Shown: piece after piece, positions 54,019 to 62,852 of the stretch
How positions within the stretch are numbered: position 1 is the stretch's first letter
How the letters are laid out: each line of letters begins with the position of its first letter
Assembly (NCBI RefSeq): GCF_039536765.1
Contig: NZ_BAAAZF010000001.1
Coordinates: 1,302,001-1,366,000, forward strand
Origin: Parerythrobacter jejuensis
GTDB lineage: Bacteria > Pseudomonadota > Alphaproteobacteria > Sphingomonadales > Sphingomonadaceae
Direction of reading: 5' to 3'
Length of the DNA stretch: 64,000 bases
Translations under genes and position numbers: made by a program
The notes under the pieces: model-generated
Databases searched by the model: none
Told to the model about the DNA's origin: nothing
What the model saw: only the letters and a program-made list of their open reading frames with translations

Positions 54019-55257
54019 GTGTTCAAATTCATCCCCTCCATTGATCGCTATATCCTGCGGCTCGTCATCGTCCCGATGATGGGTGTGTTTGTGCTGGCGG
54101 CCTCGTTGCTGCTGCTCGACAAGATGTTGCGGCTGTTCGATTTCGTCGCGGTCGAAGGCGGACCCATCGGTGTCGTTTTCAAGATGCTCGGCGCATTGAT
54201 CCCTGAATATGCGAGCCTGGCGATCCCGCTTGGCCTGTTGCTCGGCATCCTCCTCGCCTTCCGCAAGCTGGCGACATCAAGCGAACTGGACGTCTTCCGC
54301 GCCGTTGGCCTCGGATATATGAGGCTCTTGCGCGTGCCCTATATCATCACCGGCGTTTTGGTGGCGGTGAATGTGGCGCTGGTCTTTTATGTCCAGCCGG
54401 TCAGCCGGTATTACTACGAGCAGCTCGAATATGAATTGCGCTCGGGCGCGCTGGGAGCCTCGATCAAGGTCGGCGAATTCACCACACTGGCCGACCGGAT
54501 GGCGCTGCGGATCGAGGAAAGCGAAGACAATGGCCGACAATTGAAAGGCATCTTTGCCCGCGTCGCGAATGAGCAGGGGCAGGTACTCTCGATCAGCGCG
54601 CGCGAAGGATCCTTCCTCGCCACCAGCGACAGCCCCGATACGATCATCCTGCGCCTGTCAGACGGCACAATCGTCCAGGATACCGGCAGCCGTTCACCGC
54701 GGGTGCTCAGTTTCACCCGCCACGATTTGCCGATCGACTTGCCCGCCATCGAGGAATTCCGCGATCGCGGCGATGCGGAGCGTGAATATATCCTGCCCGA
54801 ATTGTTGCGGATCGGCTGGGACCGGAACGAGACTGTCGAGAAACAGAATGCCAGCCAGGCCAGCTTCAACTTCAGGCTGGTCGAAGTGGTGATGATGCTG
54901 CTGATGCCCTTGCTCGCAGTGGCCCTGGCGATCCCGCCCAAACGATCGACCAGCGCGCTCGGCGTGTTTGTCTCGATCATCATGGTGGTGAGCTATCACA
55001 AGATAAACCAGTATGGAGAGGACGTGGCCGCGCTGGGCCGGGTCGATCCGATCATCGCCCTGTGGGGGCCCTTCGTGTTGTTCGCAGCGCTGATCCTGTG
55101 GATGTATTGGACCGTCGCCCACAAGCCGGGCGGCCAGCCCATCGGTGCTCTGGAAACCGCATCGGCGAAACTGGGCAAGAGGATCGGCAAGCTGTTCAAA
55201 CGCAAGCGTGGCCGGGCCGATGCCTTTGTTGCACCCGATGCCGAACCGGCCGAGTAA
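54019..55257 (+). CDS. lptF: LPS export permease LptF
   Basis: A 412-residue YjgP/YjgQ family protein. With LptG it forms the membrane part of the LptB2FG transporter that extracts lipopolysaccharide from the inner membrane. The N-terminal helices begin IDRYILRLVIVPMMGVFVLAASLLLLDKMLRLFDFV; a periplasmic beta-jellyroll region of about 150 residues follows, then three C-terminal helices. Length is slightly above average owing to a basic tail. GTG start at 54019. lptG follows nine bases later. Confidence 0.9.
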   Translation: MFKFIPSIDRYILRLVIVPMMGVFVLAASLLLLDKMLRLFDFVAVEGGPIGVVFKMLGALIPEYASLAIPLGLLLGILLAFRKLATSSELDVFRAVGLGYMRLLRVPYIITGVLVAVNVALVFYVQPVSRYYYEQLEYELRSGALGASIKVGEFTTLADRMALRIEESEDNGRQLKGIFARVANEQGQVLSISAREGSFLATSDSPDTIILRLSDGTIVQDTGSRSPRVLSFTRHDLPIDLPAIEEFRDRGDAEREYILPELLRIGWDRNETVEKQNASQASFNFRLVEVVMMLLMPLLAVALAIPPKRSTSALGVFVSIIMVVSYHKINQYGEDVAALGRVDPIIALWGPFVLFAALILWMYWTVAHKPGGQPIGALETASAKLGKRIGKLFKRKRGRADAFVAPDAEPAE

Positions 55258-55266
55258 AGCACAGCC

Positions 55267-56364
55267 ATGCATCTCGACTTTTTCCCTTCGCGGACTCTGA
55301 CGCTCTATCTGGCGAAGATGTTCATTGTCCGCATCCTTGCGGTGCTGGTGATGCTTGTCCTGGTCCTCCTGATGCTGGACCTGCTGTCGACCAGCGGTGA
55401 AATCCTGGCGGTGGAGGGCAACGGGCAAAGCGAGCTGATGACCTATGCCGGTTTGCGCATCCCGCAGCTGATGCAGCGGTTCCTGCCCTACTCTGTGCTG
55501 TTGGCGACGATTATCGCGCTCATCACACTCAACCAGAACAGCGAAGTGATCGCGATGAAAGCAGCGGGCCTGTCTGCGCATCAGGTCCTTGCCCCGCTGC
55601 TCCTGACCGCGGGCCTTGTCGCCCTGGTCAGCTTTGGTTTCAACGAGCGTATCGTGACCCGCTCGACCGCCACGCTCAAAGCATGGGAGGCGACCGAGTT
55701 CGGCAAGGTGCCCGAGGAATCGGATGTCAAAGCCAACGTCTATCTGACCGACGGCACCAATATCCTCACCGCCCGCACAGTGACCGGACGCGGGGCCGAC
55801 ATCAGGCTGGGCGATGTCACCTGGTACCGGCGCGCGCCCAACGGCCAGATTGTCGAGCAAGTCAGAGCAAGCAATGCGCGTTTCGTCGCGCCGGGATGGC
55901 AGCTGGAGAACCCGCAAAGCTTCGATGTCGGCACCGCCAGTTCCTCCACCGCAAGCGAGCGTGTCGTCGGCGAAGGCCTCACACCGGCCCAGATAGAGCT
56001 CGAAGCGATCGACCCGGACGCGACCCCGTTTTGGATTCTCACCGCATCGATTGATGCCTACGAAGCCGTCGGCAAAAGGACAGCAGAACTGCGCGCCAAA
56101 TGGTGGCACAAGATTTCCGGTCCGCTTTCCGCCTTCCTGATGCCGCTGCTTGGCGCAGTCGCTGCGTTCGGCCTTGCCCGTTCTGGCCAGCTATTCGTGC
56201 GTGCCATTATCGGGATGGCCTTGGGCTTTGCCTATTTCGTGGTCGACAATGCAGCGCTCGCCATGGGCAGTTTTGGCGGATACCCGCCATTCCTAGCGGC
56301 GTGGGCACCCTTCTTCCTGTTCCTGCTGGTGGGCGAAACTGTTTTGGTCCGGACCGAGGAATGA
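55267..56364 (+). CDS. lptG: LPS export permease LptG
   Basis: A 365-residue partner of LptF, also YjgP/YjgQ family. Helices at the start (LYLAKMFIVRILAVLVMLVLVLLMLDLLS), around LMQRFLPYSVLLATIIALITL, a central periplasmic region, and three C-terminal helices including GPLSAFLMPLLGAVAAFGLA. The paired genes and the LPS setting make this assignment firm. Its stop overlaps the start of the following GNAT gene (ATGA). LptB and LptC are elsewhere. Confidence 0.9.
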   Translation: MHLDFFPSRTLTLYLAKMFIVRILAVLVMLVLVLLMLDLLSTSGEILAVEGNGQSELMTYAGLRIPQLMQRFLPYSVLLATIIALITLNQNSEVIAMKAAGLSAHQVLAPLLLTAGLVALVSFGFNERIVTRSTATLKAWEATEFGKVPEESDVKANVYLTDGTNILTARTVTGRGADIRLGDVTWYRRAPNGQIVEQVRASNARFVAPGWQLENPQSFDVGTASSSTASERVVGEGLTPAQIELEAIDPDATPFWILTASIDAYEAVGKRTAELRAKWWHKISGPLSAFLMPLLGAVAAFGLARSGQLFVRAIIGMALGFAYFVVDNAALAMGSFGGYPPFLAAWAPFFLFLLVGETVLVRTEE

Positions 56365-56879
56365 GCGACTGGTCCATCCGCCTTGCGCGGCCCGGGGATG
56401 CAGACGCTTTGCCCGCCGTGGAAATGGCTGCAGGGACATTGTTTGCCACTCTGCCCGATCTCGCGGAATTTGCTGGAAACCACGCCATCTCGGCTGAGCG
56501 GCATCGCAAGCTGATCGCCAGGGGTCACTGCCTGGTGGCGCTGGCGCAAGACGCGCCGATCGGCTTTGTGGCGACCCAGCCTTTCCAGCGAGAGCTGCAT
56601 GTTTGGGAAGTATCGGTCCATCCCGATTTCCAGCAACGCGGGATCGGCGCCACCTTGATGCGCGCGTGCATGATCGACGCGCGCAATGCCGGGTTTGTCG
56701 CGCTGACCCTGACGACATTTCGCGATGTGCCCTGGAACGGCCCGTTTTACGAACAGATCGGGTTCGAGGAAGTCACCGCGCTGGATGCCCATCCACGCCT
56801 TGCCGCAGAACTGGCGGAGGAGGCGGATAACGGCATGCCTGCCGACCGCCGGATCGCAATGATCAAGTTTCTCGACTGA
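56361..56879 (+). CDS. GNAT family N-acetyltransferase
   Basis: A 172-residue GNAT protein. Acetyl-CoA binding is by the motif A region VSVHPDFQQRGIGATLMRACMIDARNAGF, where QRGIG is the pyrophosphate loop, and FYEQIGF is motif B. Early residues IRLARPGDADALPAVEMAAG are typical of the fold. Substrate unknown. Its ATG 56361 overlaps the lptG stop, so it is a passenger of the lpt operon, and it ends six bases from the convergent desaturase. Confidence 0.87.
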   Translation: MSDWSIRLARPGDADALPAVEMAAGTLFATLPDLAEFAGNHAISAERHRKLIARGHCLVALAQDAPIGFVATQPFQRELHVWEVSVHPDFQQRGIGATLMRACMIDARNAGFVALTLTTFRDVPWNGPFYEQIGFEEVTALDAHPRLAAELAEEADNGMPADRRIAMIKFLD

Positions 56880-56885
56880 GGACGG

Positions 56886-57986
56886 TCAGGCGCGGGCGCG
56901 GCCGCGCGTCATCGTGCTCTTGGCGATCCGGGCTACCAGCGGAAACATGCCCGGATGGTTTGCGCCCTGATAGGTCGATCCATCGCCGAGTTCGGCATTC
57001 AAGCGCCGATGCGCTTCGGGCAGGTCGTGATACGGCATGGAGGGCATCAGGTGATGTAGCGCGTGATAGCGCAGGCCTACCGGAGCCCAGATTTCCGCAA
57101 CCGGCCCTGGCGGAGGGACATTGACGCTGTCGAGGAACTGCGCCGTCACTGTCATCGCCTCGCCCTCATTCTCCCACAAATGCGCCACCAAGGTCCGCAA
57201 CTGGTTGAGTAGCGCCGTTACGGACAGGATCACGAAAGCAGTCAGGAGTGGAGCCCAGCCGAAGACGAAGGTGCTTCCGATCAGGGCCCACGACCACACG
57301 AAAACGCCCAGCTCCTGCCAGAACACGCGGCGTTTCATTGCGCCTTCGGGCGGCTTGCGACGGAAGTCGGGATTGATCGAAAGCGACGAGAAACGCTGCC
57401 ATACAAAGCGCCTGACGGGCGGCAGGACGGCCCCCAGGGGCACCAGGATCGCCGAGCGAATGACCAGCGCGAGCGGCGCCAGCAAGGCCACGAGAACAAA
57501 GGCCGGAAGGCTCCACGGCTTCATCAGCGCAAGCGGCAGATATTCGGGATCCTCGATCGTACCATATTGCGTGCGCTTGTGATGCAGCGTGTGCACCCCT
57601 TCATACATGAAAGATGGCGTCAGCAGGGGAATGCCCACCAACAGGTTCCATCCCAAGCGGAAGCCGGGCAGCGATGATTTGTGGATATGGGTCAGTTCGT
57701 GAATGAACATCAGGGCGCGGTAGAGTGCCAGCGACGCGACAATTCCCAAGGCGATTTTCACTCCGATGCCGGATACCAGAATGGCCCCTGCAATGGCGGC
57801 ATAGCCGATCCCGGCCGAGACCAGCATGTCAGGCCAGTATATGGCTCCCCGCGCCTCGCCCAGATCCTTGGTCAGATCGCGCGCGGCGCGCAGCATCGCC
57901 TTGTCATCGGGCAATTGCGCATGCCAGCCACCCTGGGCTTGCAAGCGTGCCGTCTCTGCGGCGTCGAGGGTGTGTTGCATCGTCAT
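56886..57986 (-). CDS. Fatty acid desaturase family membrane protein
   Basis: A 366-residue di-iron membrane desaturase or hydroxylase. The three His boxes are present: HELTHIHK, HTLHHKRTQYG, and HALHHLMPSMPYHD. Hydrophobic pairs surround them. Substrate could be a fatty acyl chain of phospholipid or another lipid such as a carotenoid or sphingolipid. ATG 57986 and ATG 57980 are both possible; the frame opens to 58052. It converges on the GNAT gene and diverges from the large GNAT-like gene. Confidence 0.85.
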   Translation of the reverse strand: MTMQHTLDAAETARLQAQGGWHAQLPDDKAMLRAARDLTKDLGEARGAIYWPDMLVSAGIGYAAIAGAILVSGIGVKIALGIVASLALYRALMFIHELTHIHKSSLPGFRLGWNLLVGIPLLTPSFMYEGVHTLHHKRTQYGTIEDPEYLPLALMKPWSLPAFVLVALLAPLALVIRSAILVPLGAVLPPVRRFVWQRFSSLSINPDFRRKPPEGAMKRRVFWQELGVFVWSWALIGSTFVFGWAPLLTAFVILSVTALLNQLRTLVAHLWENEGEAMTVTAQFLDSVNVPPPGPVAEIWAPVGLRYHALHHLMPSMPYHDLPEAHRRLNAELGDGSTYQGANHPGMFPLVARIAKSTMTRGRARA

Positions 57987-58128
57987 AAGCGTTGTTCCGA
58001 TTGACCTCTTACCGCAGAAAAAGCAGCAGGGCCAAATGCGTCTTGTTGGCAAGAGTGATCGACTGGGTTGCTTGACTTGGGCCTATAAGGCCACACAGGG
58101 CTAATCCAAGCTGAACCAAAGGACGCCT

Positions 58129-59286
58129 GTGACCGACGCCGAGATAGTGATCACACCCGTTTCCGACAAGGCTGGACGCAAGGCCTTTGTCGATCTGGGC
58201 CGCGCCTTTGCCCACCAGGTCCCCAACCATGTTCCGCAATTGCGTTCCGAACAGCTTGAGTTGGTCGATCCGGACCGGAACCCGTTTTTTGGCCATGCGA
58301 CGGTCCAGCTGTTCATTGCCTATCGTCACGGGAAACCGGTGGGGCGTATTTCGGCCCATATCGATCATTTGGCGCTGGAAATACCGCCCGAGCAAGGGAT
58401 GGGGCCAGGCACGGGCATGTTCGGGTACTACGATGCCGAGGATGTCGAGGTCTCGACTGCCTTGCTTGCCCGGGCCGAACAATGGCTCCGAGAAAAGGGC
58501 ATGAGAAAGGTCCTCGGACCGATCTCCATGTCTGTTTGGGAAGAGCCCGGCTTGCTCGTACGGGGAGAAGATCATTCGCCCATGATCATGATGGGTCACC
58601 ATCCCGAGGTGTATAAGGAATGGATCCAGGCCAGCGGCTATGTGAAGGCCAAATCCCTGCTGACCTACGATCTTGATGTGCGCCCGGAGTTCCCGCCTAT
58701 CGTGCAACGGATTGTGAAATCAGGCGAGCGCAATGATCGCATTCGTGTTCGATCGGTCGACATGAAGAATCTGGAGAGCGAGATCGCCATCGTGCTTCGG
58801 ATTCTCAACGATGCGTGGTCGAAGAATTGGGGCTTCATTCCATTCACCCCTGAAGAAGTTGCCTATGCTGGCAAGAAACTGAAACAGATCATCCACCCGC
58901 CGATCAACCGGATTGCAGAGCTGGACGGCAAGCCGGTCGCCTTCATGCTGACCTTTCCTGATGTGAATGATGTGCTGGCAAAGATCGACGGCAAGCTGTT
59001 CCCGTTCGGATGGTTCCATATGCTGCGCTGGCTGCACCGGCCGATGGGATCGGGCATGCGCGTTCCGCTGATGGGCGTGGTCAAGGAATTGCACAATTCG
59101 CGCCTCGCCAGCCAGTTGGCCTTCATGATGATCAGCGAAATCCGTGAGAACGCGATGACCGAATATGGTACCGAGCGGGCCGAGATTGGTTGGATACTCG
59201 ATGATAACCAGGGAATGGTTGCCATTGCCGACGCGATCAACAGCAAGGTCAATCGCGAGTACTGGATCTTCGAAAAGCCGCTGTAA
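58129..59286 (+). CDS. GNAT-like acyltransferase family protein of about 385 residues
   Basis: A 385-residue protein of a conserved bacterial family often labelled N-acetyltransferase, with two GNAT-like halves. Recognisable runs are QVPNHVPQLRSEQLELVDPDRNPFFGHATVQLFIAYRHGKPVGRISAHID, GPISMSVWEEPGLLV, and a C-terminal GWILDDNQGMVAIADAINSKVNREYWIFEKPL. No substrate is known. GTG 58129 has AAAGGA upstream. It ends 27 bases before the response regulator gene; the two may be co-transcribed. Confidence 0.7.
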   Translation: MTDAEIVITPVSDKAGRKAFVDLGRAFAHQVPNHVPQLRSEQLELVDPDRNPFFGHATVQLFIAYRHGKPVGRISAHIDHLALEIPPEQGMGPGTGMFGYYDAEDVEVSTALLARAEQWLREKGMRKVLGPISMSVWEEPGLLVRGEDHSPMIMMGHHPEVYKEWIQASGYVKAKSLLTYDLDVRPEFPPIVQRIVKSGERNDRIRVRSVDMKNLESEIAIVLRILNDAWSKNWGFIPFTPEEVAYAGKKLKQIIHPPINRIAELDGKPVAFMLTFPDVNDVLAKIDGKLFPFGWFHMLRWLHRPMGSGMRVPLMGVVKELHNSRLASQLAFMMISEIRENAMTEYGTERAEIGWILDDNQGMVAIADAINSKVNREYWIFEKPL

Positions 59287-59313
59287 CGCATTCACTTTCG
59301 GAACGAAGGTGCC

Positions 59314-59781
59314 ATGTCGATGCTTCCAATAGCATCGACCAGAATGACAGCACGACAGGGATCGGGAATGGCAAAAGGTAGACCACAAGGACTTGGCCAC
59401 ATTCTTGTGGTCGAAGACGATGCCGTCCTCGCACTGTCGCTCGAAGCTGCGCTGCTCGATGCCGGCGCCAATCAGGTCGACATAGTCAGCAATACCGCCG
59501 CCGCGCTCAAAGCATTGTGCAAGGGCCGCCCCGATACGCTGGTACTCGACGTCCATCTCGCGGACCGTGACGATGGCTGGGCGATCGCCGAACTGGTCGA
59601 GACAGTGGGCACCAATCAGCCCCGGATCATTTTCCAGACGGGTAGCCCGCAAGACATTCCCGATGCCATCGCCCGCCTGGGCAAAGTGCTGGTCAAACCG
59701 TACGATCCGCAGGAGCTCATTGCGCTGGCGGAAGCTCCTGCAAAGCCGGGATTTCTCGCGCGCTTGCGTCGGCGCAGTTAG
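59314..59781 (+). CDS. Single-domain response regulator
   Basis: A receiver-only protein of up to 155 residues. Acidic pair ILVVEDDAVLAL, phospho-acceptor Asp in LVLDVHLADRDDGW, Thr in IIFQTGSPQDIPDA, and Lys in VLVKPYDP. FQTGS resembles the FATGUY-type receivers that modulate general stress signalling in sphingomonads (SdrG). Start is uncertain: ATG 59314 (GAAGG upstream), 59344, or 59368 (AGGGA upstream) are all reasonable. It lies 400 bases before phyR, so a role in the same phosphorelay is likely but inferred. Confidence 0.82.
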   Translation: MSMLPIASTRMTARQGSGMAKGRPQGLGHILVVEDDAVLALSLEAALLDAGANQVDIVSNTAAALKALCKGRPDTLVLDVHLADRDDGWAIAELVETVGTNQPRIIFQTGSPQDIPDAIARLGKVLVKPYDPQELIALAEAPAKPGFLARLRRRS

Positions 59782-59826
59782 CGCGCCGCCCGGTTGGAAC
59801 CTCTTCGTGAAAGGGTCGGAGAATTA

Positions 59827-59863
59827 GAAAGGCCCTCGCTCTTGTGCAGAGGGAGGGCCTTTC
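59827..59863. terminator. Perfect 11-pair hairpin terminator after the response regulator
   Basis: GAAAGGCCCTC (59827-59837) and GAGGGCCTTTC (59853-59863) are perfect complements with a 15-base loop. The A and T ends make it symmetric and possibly bidirectional. It follows the response regulator stop by 45 bases. Confidence 0.75.
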
Positions 59864-60133
59864 GGGATCGTGTCACTGCCGCTTGGACGGGAGGGGGGTC
59901 TCGGCGGTGACATCTAGATAATGCAGCGATGAAACAGGGGTTCCCACCCGCCGTCGATTTTTTCGAGATTTTTCCTGAAATCTCAAATTACCCCTATTTC
60001 TTAGCCGCTTAAGAGATGTTCGGAAAAACGGCTATCGTTGAAAAAGGCGTAAGACGTGCCATGCCCGACAGGTTGCTTGCCGCGATACGGGGACACGCCT
60101 AAGCGGAGCTTTCCATGTTTTCTGCGTGGACTC
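59864..60133 (+). other. Gene-free region upstream of phyR
   Basis: Between the response regulator terminator and the phyR promoter no plausible gene is seen. The segment 59950-60060 is AT-rich for this genome and contains a hairpin GAGATTT/AAATCTC (59965-59971 and 59978-59984). It could hold upstream control sequences or a small RNA; nothing in it is diagnostic. Confidence 0.4.
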
Positions 60134-60158
60134 GGAACCGCCCGTGACCAGGGTCGTT
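60134..60158 (+). promoter_or_regulatory. EcfG-type promoter of phyR
   Basis: GGAAC (60134-60138), a spacer of exactly 16 bases, and CGTT (60155-60158) match the general stress response promoter pattern. It lies within the apparent N-terminal extension of phyR, so it also decides for the ATG at 60186. Confidence 0.85.
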
Positions 60159-60185
60159 CTTTTCGCCGAGTACGGAAGGGAATAT

Positions 60186-60983
60186 ATGTCGCTCGCTGAC
60201 CAAGTCGCCACTAACCTGCCCTATTTGCGCCGCTATGCGCGCGCTTTGACAGGATCGCAAACCACCGGCGACAACTTTGTCCGCGCCACGTTGGAAGCGG
60301 CCCTGGCGGACGAAACGCTCAAAGCCGAACTCGGGCAAGGCCGTGTCCCGCTTTACCGCGCTTTCAATTCCCTTTGGTCGAGCGCTTATCTCGAAGTCGA
60401 GGCCGAAGGCAGCGACACGATCGAAGGCCATGAAGCGGCGGCCAGCGATAGGCTCCGCGCGGTCACCCCGCTCAATCGCCAGGCGCTGCTCCTGACCACG
60501 CTGGAAGATTTCTCGGTCGAGGAAGCCGGCCAGATCATGGACATGCCGGCATCTGATATCGAAACAATGGTCCGCGAGGCAGTGGACGAGATTGACCGGG
60601 AATCGGCAACCAGCGTGCTGATTATCGAAGACGAGCCCCTGATCTCCATGCAATTGGAAGATCTCGTGCGTAGCCTCGGCCATGACATTTGCGGCACCGC
60701 CGCGACCCGCAGCCAAGCGCTGGACGTCGTCGCCGAGAAAGCACCCGGTCTGGTCCTTGCTGACATCCAGTTGGCCGACGGATCATCCGGAATTGATGCG
60801 GTCGAGGACATTCTCAAAGTCAGCGATGTGCCGGTGATCTTCATCACTGCTTATCCCGAACGCTTGCTGACGGGTGATCGTCCGGAGCCGACTTACCTGG
60901 TGACCAAGCCGTTCCAGGAAGCAACCGTGCAGGCGGCTATCAGCCAGGCATTGTTCTTTAATTCCAGCAAAGCGCTCGGCTAG
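60186..60983 (+). CDS. phyR: General stress response regulator PhyR
   Basis: A 265-residue protein with a sigma-like N-terminal domain (MSLADQVATNLPYLRRYARALTGSQ, to about residue 120) and a C-terminal receiver: IIEDEPLISM, phospho-acceptor Asp in VLADIQLADG, ITAYPERLL, and LVTKPFQ. When phosphorylated it exposes the sigma-like domain, which captures NepR and frees EcfG. ATG 60186 has GGAAGGG before it; an in-frame ATG at 60126 would cross its own EcfG promoter. It faces the kinase gene, convergent, 44 bases apart. Confidence 0.96.
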   Translation: MSLADQVATNLPYLRRYARALTGSQTTGDNFVRATLEAALADETLKAELGQGRVPLYRAFNSLWSSAYLEVEAEGSDTIEGHEAAASDRLRAVTPLNRQALLLTTLEDFSVEEAGQIMDMPASDIETMVREAVDEIDRESATSVLIIEDEPLISMQLEDLVRSLGHDICGTAATRSQALDVVAEKAPGLVLADIQLADGSSGIDAVEDILKVSDVPVIFITAYPERLLTGDRPEPTYLVTKPFQEATVQAAISQALFFNSSKALG

Positions 60984-61027
60984 TTCCACGAAGTCCTAGC
61001 GCGGACGGTCACAACTTTCGGACAGCC

Positions 61028-62692
61028 CTAGTTCTCGTTGCTCCGCGCGCGGATTGCGAACTCGCTCGGCTTGCGGATGGGTACTTGCAGCACGCAACGT
61101 ACACCCTCGGGCGCGAAATCCAGTTCCACCGTACTGCGCAATTCATGTGCGACGATTTTTTCGATCAGTTCGGTGCCAAAGCCGCGCTTGCGATCGGTAG
61201 CGACGGGTGGACCGCCGGTCTCGACCCATTCGACCCGCGCGAGCTTGTCGCCCAGCTTGGTCCAGTTGATCGAGACCTTGCCGCCCGATGTACTCAGCGC
61301 GCCATATTTGGATGCGTTGGTCGCAAGCTCGTGGATCGCCAGGCCGAATGACAGCGCATCATTAGGGGCGAGCTCGACGTTGGGCCCCGCAATATCGAGA
61401 GCCTTTTCCTCCTCGCCGGCGTAAGGGGCCAACTCGGTCGTGATCACATCCCTGATCGGGGTCGTATCCCATTCTGACTGGGTCAGCAGGTCGTGCGTCG
61501 CCGACAAGGCCCGGATGCGCCCGTCCAGGCCAGTCGCGAAATCCTCGAGATTTTCTGCACGCCTGCGGGTAAGGGAAACGATCGACAGCACGTTGGCCAA
61601 TGTGTTCTTCACACGATGGTTCAATTCCCGGGTAAGGGAGTCCCGGATCGAGTTCTGCTCGGCGAAATACGCCAGGGCCACCTCGTCTTCCATCGCCTGT
61701 TGGGTCAGCAACCGCGCAACCAGCATGGAAAGGCTTGCGACTGCGAGACCGAACAGCAGCGTCAGCATCGACAGGATCGACAAGGTCCCACCGCGCGCAG
61801 ACTGGACTTCAACCGTCATGGTCCGGTCGGCAACGCGCACTTCAGTCGACGTTTTTGCGCCGATGCCGTTGGCATCCTGGTGCGCCGCCAGCCGGTTCTC
61901 GGGTGAGATCGCACCGTCATAGAGCCTTACGGCACGTTCCCCTACCAATCCGCTGTGAATGACGGAGTCGAGGAAACTCTGGGCGTTGAAGGGGCTATAA
62001 AGAAACCCTTTCAATCGGCGGCCATCTTCGCTGGACGTGGATACCGGCATGTAGACGAGAAAACCCGGGGCCTCTTCACCGCCTTCCTGCGCCAGCACAA
62101 TTTTGCCGGACGCTGTCGGACTGTTGGTCTGCAACGCCGTGTCCATTGCTGCCCTTCGCTTGGGCTCGGAATACATATCGTATCCCAATGCGCGGCGGGC
62201 CCTGATGGTATCAGGATAAAGGAATGTCACCGGGGCAAGCCGGTTTTGCGTGGCATCGGGTTGCGGAGTGACTGTGAAGGGCGCGAGCAATTGCTGCTCT
62301 ATGCGATCTTCGAAGTCTCCGATTTGCCACGGAGCGATACTTTCAGCCCAGCCGATGCCTTCCGCCCCGCGGTTGTCGTCGTTCAGCCTCAGCTCTTCGA
62401 CGAAACGGCGAAACAAAGCCGCTGGTACTGCCTCGACGGTGGCAAACAGAGCGGCACCTGCGCGCAACGATGATCCTGTTGTATTGCCCCGCCGGTCGAG
62501 CGCTGATGCAATGGCCTGCGCTGTCTGTTCGATCTCCGCCGCTTCACGGCCGTCCTCGCCTGTTTCGATGGCAAAGACGCTCAAGGCGGCAATGCCAGCC
62601 ACGAGCAAGAAGATCGCGACCGGCACAGCGCGCGGGAATCGCACCAGCCACCGGCTCGTCCGCCGGACAGTAATGTCTGGTTGTGAAACCAA
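61028..62692 (-). CDS. Membrane sensor histidine kinase, HWE/HisKA_2 type with CHASE domain
   Basis: A 554-residue kinase. One helix at about 20-42, a periplasmic CHASE-like domain (SIAPWQIGDFEDRI, FLYPDTIRARRALGYDM), a second helix region near 300-325, then ELNHRVKNTLANVLSIVSL, the HWE phospho-acceptor helix, and an ATPase part with LAIHELATNASKYGAL and GFGTELIEKIV. It is the likely partner of PhyR in this locus (PhyK/PakF-like role). Start is TTG 62692 after AAGGGAG. Ligand of the CHASE domain unknown. A GGAAC element upstream points to EcfG feedback. Confidence 0.9.
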   Translation of the reverse strand: MVSQPDITVRRTSRWLVRFPRAVPVAIFLLVAGIAALSVFAIETGEDGREAAEIEQTAQAIASALDRRGNTTGSSLRAGAALFATVEAVPAALFRRFVEELRLNDDNRGAEGIGWAESIAPWQIGDFEDRIEQQLLAPFTVTPQPDATQNRLAPVTFLYPDTIRARRALGYDMYSEPKRRAAMDTALQTNSPTASGKIVLAQEGGEEAPGFLVYMPVSTSSEDGRRLKGFLYSPFNAQSFLDSVIHSGLVGERAVRLYDGAISPENRLAAHQDANGIGAKTSTEVRVADRTMTVEVQSARGGTLSILSMLTLLFGLAVASLSMLVARLLTQQAMEDEVALAYFAEQNSIRDSLTRELNHRVKNTLANVLSIVSLTRRRAENLEDFATGLDGRIRALSATHDLLTQSEWDTTPIRDVITTELAPYAGEEEKALDIAGPNVELAPNDALSFGLAIHELATNASKYGALSTSGGKVSINWTKLGDKLARVEWVETGGPPVATDRKRGFGTELIEKIVAHELRSTVELDFAPEGVRCVLQVPIRKPSEFAIRARSNEN

Positions 62693-62750
62693 GAAGTTCC
62701 GCTCCCTTATGTCCCTCGATCACCAAACGGCGCTCGCGTCTCCAGTGGTG

Positions 62751-62777
62751 GGAACCAAAGCATCGCGGTTTCGTTCC
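62751..62777. promoter_or_regulatory. Near-palindromic EcfG promoter between kinase and nepR-ecfG
   Basis: Plus strand: GGAAC (62751-62755), 16 bases, CGTT (62772-62775), for nepR. Minus strand: GGAAC (62777-62773), 16 bases, GGTT (62756-62753), for the kinase. One 27-base element can thus be read both ways because the outer GGAAC/GTTCC halves are inverted. The plus reading is consensus; the minus reading deviates in one base. Confidence 0.85.
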
Positions 62778-62852
62778 TTTCCCCACGATGGAAATTCGCA
62801 ATTGGTCCGCGTAAGGGACATTGCGAAGGGTGAGGGAACAGGCGGAAGCCAT

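Noticed and set aside
54694-56109. Minus-strand open frame (471 codons) opposite lptF/lptG
   Set aside because: Rich in Gln/His/Asp/Arg as expected from antisense of GC-rich genes; lptF and lptG are certain.
59300-59325. GGAAC at 59300 as a possible EcfG promoter of the response regulator
   Set aside because: At 16 or 17 bases downstream the sequence is TGCT or GCTT, lacking the GTT core, so the match is poor.
59920-59944. Minus-strand GGAAC at 59944-59940 with CATT at 16 bases
   Set aside because: The -10 core GTT is absent and no minus-strand gene follows.
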